Source of the DNA: JAZNGX01 sp045576675
GTDB lineage: Bacteria > Bacillota > Clostridia > Monoglobales > Firm-18
DNA: 17,023 bases
Assembly: GCA_045576675.1 (NCBI GenBank)
Contig: JAZNGX010000062.1
Coordinates: 1-17,023 of the forward strand
Direction of reading: 5' to 3'
Position numbers and translations under genes: made by a program. Positions 1-7,812 of the stretch are shown in pieces; the first letter of the stretch is position 1; each line of letters opens with the position of its first letter. The notes beneath the pieces are model-generated. The model was not told the DNA's origin. It ran no database searches and saw nothing but the letters and a program-made list of their open reading frames with translations.

Positions 1-25
1 AGCTGTGGCAAGTTTTGCCACAGCT
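1..25 (-). terminator. Terminator-like hairpin after the DMT transporter gene
   Basis: A perfect 10-bp inverted repeat (AGCTGTGGCA at 1-10, TGCCACAGCT at 16-25) encloses a 5-nt loop. It begins 5 nt after the transporter stop codon, where an intrinsic terminator would be expected. The T-tract that would complete it on the minus strand lies outside the window, so termination is inferred from the stem and its position. It could also serve a convergent gene arriving from the left. Confidence 0.6.
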
Positions 26-30
26 TATTT

Positions 31-888
31 TCAGATTACAAACAAAGCAACCGTTCCTGCAAATGCAGCTATAACAGCCAATACATCCTTAAAATCAGGC
101 TTGTTTTTTTGACAAAAATTAATTAAAGTTGTAAGAATCAATGTGCCGCCTGTTATCAAAGGATACTGTGCAGAAGCATCGACGTGAGCAAGTGCTACAA
201 GCAACAAAAAATTCGCTACCCTATTGGTTGACCCGCTTATAACGCCAAGCAAATCAGACCCCAATGTAAACTTAACAGCGTTATGCTGTTTTCGTGAAAT
301 CGCAATATACAAAGCTCCGGAAACAACAAACGTACATAATGCAATAAGTATGGAATATCCTGCCGCACTGGTTTTATCAAACGGTGCCTCTGTAAATATT
401 TTTGACATCACACCATTCATACCATTAAGCACAAATATACCAATATAATATATCATATTGCCCGAGCCTCTTCCCGGCTTTACTGTCAGCAAAAGTGAAA
501 CAGCAATAAATATAAAACAAACAATCTTTGCAAGGGTCATTTGCTCACCATAAAAGAATATTCCAAGGAAAAACGGAAGCATCATACCGCCCATATTAGA
601 AAACAACGAATATACCGACAGATTTATACTTGCCAATGCTTTGAAAGCAAAAAAGCCTGCCCATATATTTATAATAGCCGTAACAAAAGCCATCAACAAT
701 GAAAAGTATGTAAATTCAATCTTAAAACCATTTATAACAAGTAAAATAGCAAGTCCTGCAAGGGAGGATACAAGTCTGAAACGAACATTAAACAATAAAG
801 AGTTACCATATTTATTGGCATAAATATCATCAATTGCAAAATTTTCTGCAAAAATAAATACTGCTATCACAAGCATTATATAATACAT
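31..888 (-). CDS. EamA/DMT-superfamily membrane transporter, possible sugar permease
   Basis: A very hydrophobic 285-residue protein with about nine or ten membrane segments and short charged loops, the usual size and shape of drug/metabolite transporter (EamA-like) proteins. The ATG at 888 is chosen because GGAGG lies 5 nt upstream; an in-frame TTG at 900 overlaps that ribosome site and is unlikely. The gene lies downstream of rhaB but is separated by a terminator and has its own promoter at 919-947. The E. coli rhamnose permease RhaT belongs to the same superfamily, so L-rhamnose uptake is a reasonable guess, supported only by neighbourhood. I see no residues that define substrate. It could equally export or import another metabolite. 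Confidence 0.75.
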   Translation of the reverse strand: MYYIMLVIAVFIFAENFAIDDIYANKYGNSLLFNVRFRLVSSLAGLAILLVINGFKIEFTYFSLLMAFVTAIINIWAGFFAFKALASINLSVYSLFSNMGGMMLPFFLGIFFYGEQMTLAKIVCFIFIAVSLLLTVKPGRGSGNMIYYIGIFVLNGMNGVMSKIFTEAPFDKTSAAGYSILIALCTFVVSGALYIAISRKQHNAVKFTLGSDLLGVISGSTNRVANFLLLVALAHVDASAQYPLITGGTLILTTLINFCQKNKPDFKDVLAVIAAFAGTVALFVI

Positions 889-918
889 AATAACCTCCAA
901 AGAATTAGTTTCTAATTA

Positions 919-947
919 ATTATAAGTCATATGCTCATTTTGTTCAA
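919..947 (-). promoter_or_regulatory. Sigma-A-type promoter of the transporter gene
   Basis: On the minus strand TTGAAC (942-947) and a perfect TATAAT (919-924) are 17 bp apart, ending about 30 nt before the transporter ATG at 888. This gives the transporter its own transcription start below the rhaB terminator. The -35 box overlaps an inverted repeat (940-953). Confidence 0.7.
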
Positions 948-953
948 GAACAA
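940..953. promoter_or_regulatory. Inverted repeat over the -35 box, possible operator
   Basis: The 14-bp sequence TTGTTCAAGAACAA has 6-bp perfect arms separated by 2 bp and covers the -35 element of the transporter promoter. Position and symmetry suit a repressor site. The repeat is not seen in the other two promoters of the window, so a shared regulator is not indicated. Confidence 0.35.
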
Positions 954-980
954 ATATTTTATTATTATGCTATTATTTTT

Positions 981-1018
981 ACAAAAACAGCTGCAGAAAC
1001 ATATAATTTCTGCAGCTG
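981..1018 (-). terminator. Rho-independent terminator after rhaB
   Basis: A perfect 12-bp stem (CAGCTGCAGAAA at 988-999 and TTTCTGCAGCTG at 1007-1018) with a 7-nt loop is followed on the minus strand by TTTTTGT. It starts 12 nt after the rhaB stop codon. It marks the end of the long rha/BMC operon and separates it from the transporter. Confidence 0.88.
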
Positions 1019-1030
1019 CTGAATACAATA

Positions 1031-2497
1031 TTATTTATTTAAAATTTCAACATACTTGATGTATGCTTCATCCCACAAAGCAGTCTCTTTCGGAGTGTAT
1101 TCCTTAATATCAAATGAATCACGAATTATAGTTCTTGCTTCTTTGATATCCTTGATATCTCCGCTTGCCATAAGCTGAACAGCGATATTACCAAGAGCAG
1201 TTGCCTCGATAGGACCTGCACTTACTACTGTATCACAGGAGTTAGCTGTAAGCTGGCAAAGTAGCGGGTCTTTTGTGCCGCCGCCCACAATGTGGATACC
1301 ACCGAAATCCTTACCTGTAATCTTTTTTAGATTTAAGAATGAATGTCTGTACTTAAGAGCAAGACTCTCATAAATACATCTTACAATTTCGCCAACTGTC
1401 TGTGGAACATACTGATTTGTCATTTCGCAGAATTTCTGAATTCTTGCAGGAATGTTACCCGGTCTGCCGAACTCCTCGTAATCGGGGTCAATAAAGCACT
1501 TGAACGGTTCGCAGGCAAGAGCTGCCTTTTCAAGCTCATTAAAGCTGTAATCCTGACCCTGCTTTTTCCATGCACGGCGTGATTCCTGAATCAACCACAA
1601 GCCCATGATATTTGTTAAAAATCTGATTTTGCCGTTATAGCCGCCCTCGTTTGCATAAGATGATTCAAGCCCCTCTTTGCAGATGCAAGGCTCGCTTAAT
1701 TCTGTACCGAAAAGTGACCATGTGCCACAGCTTATATAAACAAAATCATCAAGAGTTGTGGGAACAGAAACAACTGCTGAAGCAGTATCGTGCTGAGCAA
1801 CAGATATAACATTTACGCTTTCAATTCCAAGCTCCTCGCACAAATCGTCAGTAACCTTACCCAAAATACTGCCTGTTTCTGCAATGTCGCAAAGCAGACT
1901 CTCAGGTATACCAACCTTTTCAAGAAGCTCCTTATCCCATGTTCTCTTATATGGGTCAAGCATCTGAGATGTAGATGCAATTGTGTACTCGCTCTTTTTA
2001 ACGCCTGTTAAGAAATAGTTTAATAAGTCAGGCATAAACAAAAACTTGTCTGCACGCTTTAGCATATCACTCTTATATTTTGAAAGATAATAAAGCTGAT
2101 ACAATGTGTTAAAATCAAGTATCTGAATACCTGTTTTGTTATACAGGCTTTCTTTATTTATAATTTCAAAAACCTCTTCAGGCATACCTGATGTTCTTAT
2201 ATCACGGTAATGCACAGGGTTGCCGATTAAATCGCCGTTTTCGTCTATAAGACCAAAGTCAACACCCCAGGTATCAATACCGATTGAATCAAAGCCACCT
2301 GCAAGACGGGCGTTTACGATACCCTGCTTAATCTGGTCAAAAAGATATAGTATATCCCAGTAAAGTGTACCTCTTACGTTTACACCATTGTTTGCAAAAC
2401 GATGGATTTCTTCAAGTGTAATTTTGCCGTTGTCAAGAGTTGCAATAATACCGCGTCCGCTTGATGCACCAAGGTCAAAAGCTAATACTTTTTTCAT
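1031..2497 (-). CDS. rhaB: L-rhamnulokinase
   Basis: Phosphorylates L-rhamnulose to L-rhamnulose-1-phosphate with ATP, the second cytosolic step of rhamnose breakdown. The 488-residue length is normal for FGGY-family sugar kinases. Visible motifs are the N-terminal phosphate-binding stretch FDLGASSGRG, the substrate-region motif DTWGVDFGL, the HDTASAV motif holding the presumed catalytic Asp, CGTWSLFG, and the C-terminal ATP-site glycine run VGGGTKDPLL. The start ATG is preceded by AAGGCGG. It follows rhaA by 13 nt and ends 12 nt before a strong terminator, making it the last gene of the operon. Adjacent rhaA supports rhamnulokinase over fuculokinase or xylulokinase. Confidence 0.93.
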   Translation of the reverse strand: MKKVLAFDLGASSGRGIIATLDNGKITLEEIHRFANNGVNVRGTLYWDILYLFDQIKQGIVNARLAGGFDSIGIDTWGVDFGLIDENGDLIGNPVHYRDIRTSGMPEEVFEIINKESLYNKTGIQILDFNTLYQLYYLSKYKSDMLKRADKFLFMPDLLNYFLTGVKKSEYTIASTSQMLDPYKRTWDKELLEKVGIPESLLCDIAETGSILGKVTDDLCEELGIESVNVISVAQHDTASAVVSVPTTLDDFVYISCGTWSLFGTELSEPCICKEGLESSYANEGGYNGKIRFLTNIMGLWLIQESRRAWKKQGQDYSFNELEKAALACEPFKCFIDPDYEEFGRPGNIPARIQKFCEMTNQYVPQTVGEIVRCIYESLALKYRHSFLNLKKITGKDFGGIHIVGGGTKDPLLCQLTANSCDTVVSAGPIEATALGNIAVQLMASGDIKDIKEARTIIRDSFDIKEYTPKETALWDEAYIKYVEILNK

Positions 2498-2510
2498 AAC
2501 TTACACCGCC

Positions 2511-3758
2511 TTATCTTTTTAACAAAACTTCTTTTTCGTACTTGTCAGCATCCTTAATCCAGTCCATACCTGTAAGTACACCGTGTTTTTCGCAATAATA
2601 GTTCCATACAAGGTCAAGAGGCATTGCCTTAAGCTCTTCTGAAAGAGCAAGTCTTTGACCAAGCTCACCGTCTTTTTCATATGCCTTTAATGTATCAACA
2701 GGCTGTAAAAGTGCTTCCAAAACAGCCTTCTTTGTATTTCTTGCACCGATTGCCAAAGCCATAACTCTGTTGATTGATGCATCAAAATAATCTGTTGCAA
2801 TATATACTTTATCAAGTGCGTTTAGTCTTACAAGCTCACGCATAATTAATCTTGTTTCATCATCAAATGCAACAACGTGGTCGCTATCCCATCTTACACC
2901 ACGGCTAACATGAAGCAGGATTTTGTCAAGATACAAAAGCATAGCCGAAAGCTTATTTGAAACAAGCTCTGTTGGATGGAAATGACCTACATCAAGTGTT
3001 AATGCCAAATCGTTTCTTGACAATGCATAGCCCATATAGAATTCGTGTGAGCCAACAACATAAGACTCGCTGCCGATACCAAAAAGCTTACACTCTACTG
3101 AGCAAAGGTGATTTTTTGTGCCAACATCGGCGTTCATAACCTTATCAAGTGAGTCTTTAAGATTTTTTCTCGGACCGTATGAATCAATCGGAAATTCCTT
3201 TTCTCCGTCAGGTACCCATATATTTGTAACACAGGTCATACCTGTTCTTTCGCCAAGATATTCTGCAACCTTTCTTGAACGTATGCAATGCTCAATCCAG
3301 AAATCACGGATTTCTTTATCCTTATGGCTTAATGTAAAATTATCCGCAGCCTTTGGATGTGAAAAACATGTAGGATTAAAATCAAGACCATATTTATTGT
3401 CGCAAGCCCAGTCAGCCCAACCCTTAAAATGCTCAGGCTCAATTTCGTTTCTGTCAGCCTTACCCTCAAGGTAGCTTGCGTGAATATTAACTTTTTTAAG
3501 ACCGGGTATGTATGAAAGAGCCTTATCAAGGTCAGCTCTTAATTCATCAGGATTTGTTGCTTTGCCCGGATGATTACCTGTTGTCTGGATACCACCTGTT
3601 AAGCCACCGTCCATATTTTCAAAACCGTTAACATCGTCACACTGCCAGCAGTGTACCGACACAGGCACATTATCCATTGCCTCAATAGCTTTATCAACGT
3701 CAACGCCCAATGCTGCATACTGCTCTTTTGCCAATTCGTAACCCTTTAATGTGTTCAT
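2511..3758 (-). CDS. rhaA: L-rhamnose isomerase
   Basis: Interconverts L-rhamnose and L-rhamnulose, the entry step of the pathway. The 415-residue protein matches RhaA length (about 420) and carries RhaA-type stretches throughout: VSVHCWQCDDV near the N-terminus, TTGNHPGKA, LTLDVGHFHPTE and HVSRGVRWDSDHVV, which contain the acidic and His residues expected to bind the divalent metals of this TIM-barrel family. The ATG at 3758 is chosen because AGGAGG ends 6 nt before it; an upstream in-frame ATG at 3776 lies on the far side of that site. The ribosome site overlaps the stop of the DeoR gene, so the two are probably translationally linked. Confidence 0.95.
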   Translation of the reverse strand: MNTLKGYELAKEQYAALGVDVDKAIEAMDNVPVSVHCWQCDDVNGFENMDGGLTGGIQTTGNHPGKATNPDELRADLDKALSYIPGLKKVNIHASYLEGKADRNEIEPEHFKGWADWACDNKYGLDFNPTCFSHPKAADNFTLSHKDKEIRDFWIEHCIRSRKVAEYLGERTGMTCVTNIWVPDGEKEFPIDSYGPRKNLKDSLDKVMNADVGTKNHLCSVECKLFGIGSESYVVGSHEFYMGYALSRNDLALTLDVGHFHPTELVSNKLSAMLLYLDKILLHVSRGVRWDSDHVVAFDDETRLIMRELVRLNALDKVYIATDYFDASINRVMALAIGARNTKKAVLEALLQPVDTLKAYEKDGELGQRLALSEELKAMPLDLVWNYYCEKHGVLTGMDWIKDADKYEKEVLLKR

Positions 3759-3759
3759 A

Positions 3760-4530
3760 CTACTCCTCCTGTACATTAATTATTTCTATTTTATACTCAT
3801 CGATTTTTTCTTTTAGGCCGTTGTCGATTTCACAATCAGTTATAAAATAATTGATTGTATCAAAATCACACAGCTTTTCAAAACCTATTCTTCCTATTTT
3901 CGACTTATCACAAATATAATACTTTTTCGTTGCATTTGCAAGCATTTTTTTCTTAATTCCGCTTTCCTGCTCGTTGCTTTCCATAATTCCTATATTATCC
4001 ATTATGCCCTTGCTCGAAAAAAACATCTTGCTCGCAAAGTAATTCTGGCTTACATTTGTTTCTGCAAAGCTACCTACAAATGACTGATTGTGGCTTAATA
4101 TTCCGCCTATTGCAATTACCTTTATTCCTTCAGCACCATCAAGCTCTGCTATTACACGCAGTGAATTTGTTATAACGGTAACGTTACGCATATTCTTTAT
4201 TTCCCTTGCAATATAAAAGGTAGTTGTTGATGCATCAAGAAATATTGTATCACCCTGAACAATATAATTTGCCGCAACCTTTGCAAGCCTTTGCTTTGCA
4301 TCTGTATTTGTGTGCTTTCTTTCCTCAAGTGAAAGCTCATACGTGCTTTCATCAACAGGAACGGCTCCGCCGTGAGTTCGTATTAACGCTGATTGCTTTT
4401 CCAGCTTTTCAAGGTCACGCCTTACAGTTTCTTCTGTAACACCAAGCTCTACTGCAAGCTTGCTTACCCAGACTGCACCGCTGGTACTCAGCAAATCGAG
4501 GATTCGTTTTTGCCTTTCTAACGCAAACAT
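3760..4530 (-). CDS. DeoR-family transcriptional regulator
   Basis: A 256-residue protein of standard DeoR-family length. Residues 5-57 form the N-terminal winged helix-turn-helix with the classic signature around LGVTEETVRRDLEKLE and RTHGGAV. The rest is a DeoRC sensor domain with DASTTT and VITNS segments, a fold related to sugar-phosphate isomerases that usually senses a phosphorylated sugar. It lies inside the operon between pduL (24 nt upstream) and rhaA, with GGAGGT before its ATG and no promoter of its own visible in the gap. It probably represses this operon until a rhamnose-derived phosphate such as rhamnulose-1-phosphate accumulates. Effector and operator are inferred. Confidence 0.9.
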   Translation of the reverse strand: MFALERQKRILDLLSTSGAVWVSKLAVELGVTEETVRRDLEKLEKQSALIRTHGGAVPVDESTYELSLEERKHTNTDAKQRLAKVAANYIVQGDTIFLDASTTTFYIAREIKNMRNVTVITNSLRVIAELDGAEGIKVIAIGGILSHNQSFVGSFAETNVSQNYFASKMFFSSKGIMDNIGIMESNEQESGIKKKMLANATKKYYICDKSKIGRIGFEKLCDFDTINYFITDCEIDNGLKEKIDEYKIEIINVQEE

Positions 4531-4554
4531 TTAATACCTCCGACTATTTTGAAA

Positions 4555-5181
4555 TTATTTTATAATTTTTACAAGGTTTCCGTTTTTAAGACCGGTTGAA
4601 TTAGCATCATCTGTATCTATGTGCATTTCTACGTTAAAGTCATCTCTTACACGTACCTGCACCCCGTAAAACTTTGTAGGCTTTATTCCTTCAACCATTA
4701 CGTCTACATAATCATTATCCTTTATTCCATGCTTTTCGGCATATTCAGGAGTTAAGTGAATATGTCTGTTGGCGATAATTACGCCTTCCTTTAAATAAAC
4801 ACTTCCCTTAGGGCCTACTACAACCAGCTTTTCTGAGCCCTCAACCTGACCTGACGGTCTTACAGGCGGGCTTACCTTTAATATAAATGTATCTGTTTTT
4901 GATATTTCAACCTGTGTGTTTTTTCTGACAGGCCCTAAAACTCTGACATTTTCTATTGATTTTAAAGACGGGCCGACAAGTGTAACAACCTCTTCTGCTG
5001 CATATTCACGTCCCATCAGTGTTTTCTTTTTGGTAAGCTTGTAACCCTCACCGAAAAGTGTTTCCAAATCCTGCTGTGACAAGTGAATATGACGCTGAGA
5101 TACACCGATTTTTATTTCTCCGTTGGCATCGGCAATGGCTTGTCTGACAGCCGCTTCTATCATTTTTTCATCAAACCTCAT
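4555..5181 (-). CDS. pduL: BMC phosphate propanoyltransferase, PduL type
   Basis: Converts propionyl-CoA and phosphate to propionyl-phosphate and CoA, recycling CoA inside the compartment. The 208-residue protein has the two-domain PduL layout with two copies of the metal-binding pattern: SQRHIHLSQ in the first half and ANRHIHLTP in the second. Known PduL enzymes bind zinc through these His residues; the family is unrelated to Pta. Residues 1-20 (MIEAAVRQAIADANG region) form an amphipathic helix followed by a turn, like an encapsulation peptide, so the protein is probably core cargo. It is 11 nt below the BMC-T gene. No propionate kinase is seen in this window, so ATP formation from the product must rely on a gene elsewhere. 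Confidence 0.93.
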   Translation of the reverse strand: MRFDEKMIEAAVRQAIADANGEIKIGVSQRHIHLSQQDLETLFGEGYKLTKKKTLMGREYAAEEVVTLVGPSLKSIENVRVLGPVRKNTQVEISKTDTFILKVSPPVRPSGQVEGSEKLVVVGPKGSVYLKEGVIIANRHIHLTPEYAEKHGIKDNDYVDVMVEGIKPTKFYGVQVRVRDDFNVEMHIDTDDANSTGLKNGNLVKIIK

Positions 5182-5192
5182 AACCTTGCCTC

Positions 5193-5840
5193 CTATTCAA
5201 TATCCAAATCAAAGAACTTGCTAAGCTCACTGTGCGGTCTTGGTATAACTGCCTTACCATATATTCCGCCTAACACCTCGCCCTTCTGGCAGCCTGCCTC
5301 TACTGCAGCTGTTACAGCAGACACATTACCCTTTACAATAAGAGTAACAAGACGACCGCCAAGGCGTTTTTCAGTATGCACAAGACGTACTTCTGCAGCC
5401 TTTAACATACTATCAAGTGCTTCAATTGATGCAACAAGTCCTGAAATTTCAACAAGTCCGAATGCACAATTGATATCCACGATTTTATCTTCGGGAAAAT
5501 CCTTTGTAGTTTTAGGTAGTTTCTTATTATATTTATCCTTATTAATATCCATAAGGTATGCCATTTTTTCTGCATCATCATCGGGATGAGGGATAATGTG
5601 TGATACAATATATTTCCCCTCACTCTCAGCATAATGCTTGCCTGCCTCAACTGCGGCTTCAACAGCACCAACGTTTCCCTCTACCTTTACTACCATAACA
5701 AGAGGTGCAGGAACGTCTGTTCTTATGGGTCTGTTTCTGTCAAACGCAATAACCTTAACGTCAGCAGCCTTTGCCATAATATCTGCGGCACATACTGCTG
5801 TTGTAAAGCTATAAACCTCAATTAATCCTAAAGCTCTCAT
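5193..5840 (-). CDS. Tandem-domain BMC-T shell protein
   Basis: A 215-residue protein made of two BMC domains. The first covers roughly residues 1-95 (starts MRALGLIEVYSF; contains EGNVGAVEAAVEAG and SHIIPHP). The second covers about 120-215 (contains FGLVEISGLVASIEA, KGNVSAVTAAVEAG and VIPRPHSELSKFF). Tandem BMC proteins form trimers that look like hexamers and tile shell facets; some have a gated central pore. The linker between domains (about 95-120) is rich in Lys and Asp, longer than a minimal junction. It resembles BMC-T proteins of glycyl-radical loci more than classic PduB, which carries an N-terminal extension absent here. Whether it stacks as a double layer cannot be told from sequence. 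Confidence 0.9.
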   Translation of the reverse strand: MRALGLIEVYSFTTAVCAADIMAKAADVKVIAFDRNRPIRTDVPAPLVMVVKVEGNVGAVEAAVEAGKHYAESEGKYIVSHIIPHPDDDAEKMAYLMDINKDKYNKKLPKTTKDFPEDKIVDINCAFGLVEISGLVASIEALDSMLKAAEVRLVHTEKRLGGRLVTLIVKGNVSAVTAAVEAGCQKGEVLGGIYGKAVIPRPHSELSKFFDLDIE

Positions 5841-5855
5841 TCTAAACTCTCCTTA

Positions 5856-7244
5856 TTATACAATATGGAATCCGTCAACAAGCACGCATCTTCTCTGGCG
5901 TGTAAATGAATGAGCAGCCGTTAAGCCCTCACCTGTAGGGCCTGCAATAGTAAAGGTTGTATAACCCTCACCACCTGCACCGATACCTGCATATGAAGGT
6001 GCATTTTTTACAAATATTGTTGTTTCAACCTCTCTTGCAAAGCGTGTTAAGTTATCAACATTTTTAGAGTGAATGTGAGCACTGTGTCTGTTGCCATGCT
6101 CAGCCTTAACTGCAAGCTCAATTGCCTCGTCAATGTTTTTAACTCTTACTATACCCAAAATAGGCATCATAAGCTCAACCTGAACAAACGGATGGCTGTT
6201 TTCAACCTCGCAGATTATAAGTCTGGGGTCTGCATTGATACCAAGCTCTTTTAAGAACAGGCCTGCATCCTTACCAACCCATTTTTTGTTTATGTCATAC
6301 TTGCCATTCTTTTCAACTGTGGCAAGCTTTAAAAGTCTGTCAACATCGTTGCCCTTTAAAAGATATGCACCGTTTTTAACCATGCTGTCAATAAGTTTGT
6401 CAGCAACGCTGTTTACAACAAAGCATTCTTTTTCTGCAATACAGGGAAGGTTGTTGTCAAAGCTTGAACCGCTTACAATATCAGCACCTGCTTTTTCAAC
6501 ATCTGCAGTTTCATCAACGATAACAGGGGGATTACCTGCACCTGCACCAATTGCCTTTTTGCCTGATGACAAAAGCATTTTTACAACGCCCGGGCCACCT
6601 GTTGCAACCAAAAGCTTAACAAGAGGTGACTTAACCATTTCATCAGATGTCTGCATGGTGGGATTATACACTGAAACAACTAAGTTTTCAGGGCCTCCTG
6701 CTTCCATAATAGCTCTGTTAACAAGGTCAACAGCATAGTTTGAAGTTTTCTTTGCATTCGGGTGGGGGTTGAACACAACACCGTTGCCGCCTGCAATCAT
6801 ACCCATTGAGTTACAGATAACTGTTTCACTGGGGTTTGTTGAAGGTGTAATACTTCCGATAATACCATAAGGTCCCATTTCTATTAAAGTCATACCTGCA
6901 TCGCCTGTTATAACCTTTGCAGACAAATCCTCAGTACCGGGAGTTTTATTAGCAACAAGCTGATGCTTTATAATTTTGTCTGAAACTCTGCCCATACCTG
7001 TTTCTGCAACACCAAGCTTTGCCATTTCTTCTGCTTCGTTTAATGTAAACTCGCGTATTTTGGCAATCATTTTTTCACGCTGTTCAACCGAATAGCCTTT
7101 GAAAATTTCGCGTGCCTTTGAAACAGCCTCCAATGCTTCTGTCATAGTAACAAAAACACCCTTTAGCTGTCTTTCTGGAATATTGGGTTTAATGTTTTTA
7201 ATAACACTTTCTACAATTTCGCTTATGTATTTTTCGTCTACCAT
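5856..7244 (-). CDS. pduP: CoA-acylating propionaldehyde dehydrogenase, PduP type
   Basis: Oxidises propionaldehyde to propionyl-CoA with NAD+ and CoA inside the compartment. The 462-residue protein fits PduP/EutE length. Residues 1-20 (MVDEKYISEIVESVIKNIKP) form an amphipathic helix ending in a proline-rich linker, the usual N-terminal encapsulation peptide. The aldehyde dehydrogenase body contains GSITPSTNP, the glycine-rich stretch GAGAGNPP, and the catalytic Cys at about residue 268 in NNLPCIAEKE. It lies between the two BMC-T genes with GAGGTG ahead of its ATG. The family cannot be split by eye between propionaldehyde and acetaldehyde specificity, but the adjacent diol dehydratase pathway favours propionaldehyde. 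Confidence 0.95.
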   Translation of the reverse strand: MVDEKYISEIVESVIKNIKPNIPERQLKGVFVTMTEALEAVSKAREIFKGYSVEQREKMIAKIREFTLNEAEEMAKLGVAETGMGRVSDKIIKHQLVANKTPGTEDLSAKVITGDAGMTLIEMGPYGIIGSITPSTNPSETVICNSMGMIAGGNGVVFNPHPNAKKTSNYAVDLVNRAIMEAGGPENLVVSVYNPTMQTSDEMVKSPLVKLLVATGGPGVVKMLLSSGKKAIGAGAGNPPVIVDETADVEKAGADIVSGSSFDNNLPCIAEKECFVVNSVADKLIDSMVKNGAYLLKGNDVDRLLKLATVEKNGKYDINKKWVGKDAGLFLKELGINADPRLIICEVENSHPFVQVELMMPILGIVRVKNIDEAIELAVKAEHGNRHSAHIHSKNVDNLTRFAREVETTIFVKNAPSYAGIGAGGEGYTTFTIAGPTGEGLTAAHSFTRQRRCVLVDGFHIV

Positions 7245-7261
7245 AATGTATACACCTCATT

Positions 7262-7810
7262 CTATAATATAACTTTCCAAAGCTTCATATCGGGATTTGG
7301 AGTAATCGAGCTGTCAAGATACATTCCTGTTTCTTCAAGCTCTTTTCTGGCTTTTTCAATTGCGGCAGAAACTGCAGCAACCTCACCAGTTAAAAACATA
7401 TATGATTTTCCGCACATTCCTCTTGCAATTCGCAACTCAATCAAGTCAACCATTGAAGTTTTTGCAGCTACATCAGCAGCAACTATAATAGACGCTGCCG
7501 AATATGTTTCAGCCACACCCAATGCACGGGGATTTTCAACCTCAGTAGCACCATATATAGCAGGGAATATTGACTCGTGAGGATTTCCAAGAACAAAGCT
7601 GTCAATAAGCTTTGCACCAAACTGTGTTCTTGATGCCTCAACTGCTGCATTTACTGCACTTAATTCTCCGCTTATGATTGCTATGTATTTGCCTGGACAA
7701 ACTACCTGGGCTTCGATAACCTCTACCTCCGAGGTTTTAAGCATTAAGTCCACGGCCTGAACACCGGTTGAAACCGTTGTATATTCTACCATTCCTATTG
7801 ATTTGCCCAT
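7262..7810 (-). CDS. pduT: PduT-like BMC-T shell protein with a candidate Fe-S cysteine
   Basis: A 182-residue tandem BMC-domain protein, the length of PduT. Domain one covers about residues 1-90 and domain two about 95-182 (starts near RALGVAETYSAASII). Cys38 sits in VVCPGKYI, the same place and context as the Salmonella PduT Cys that binds a [4Fe-4S] cluster at the trimer centre. A conduit for electrons across the shell is therefore plausible. It follows pduS with only a 2-nt gap, and PduS and PduT interact in the Pdu system, so the two probably work as a pair. The ribosome site AGGA sits inside the end of pduS, suggesting coupled translation. Confidence 0.93.
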   Translation of the reverse strand: MGKSIGMVEYTTVSTGVQAVDLMLKTSEVEVIEAQVVCPGKYIAIISGELSAVNAAVEASRTQFGAKLIDSFVLGNPHESIFPAIYGATEVENPRALGVAETYSAASIIVAADVAAKTSMVDLIELRIARGMCGKSYMFLTGEVAAVSAAIEKARKELEETGMYLDSSITPNPDMKLWKVIL

Positions 7811-7812
7811 TA

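Noticed and set aside
5083..5589. Plus-strand open frame of 168 codons over pduL and BMC-T
   Set aside because: It crosses two solid genes on the other strand and is low-complexity Ser/Thr/Pro text, as expected from a codon-biased shadow.
6235..6738. Plus-strand open frame of 167 codons over pduP
   Set aside because: It is the antisense of the catalytic half of PduP and has no family features.
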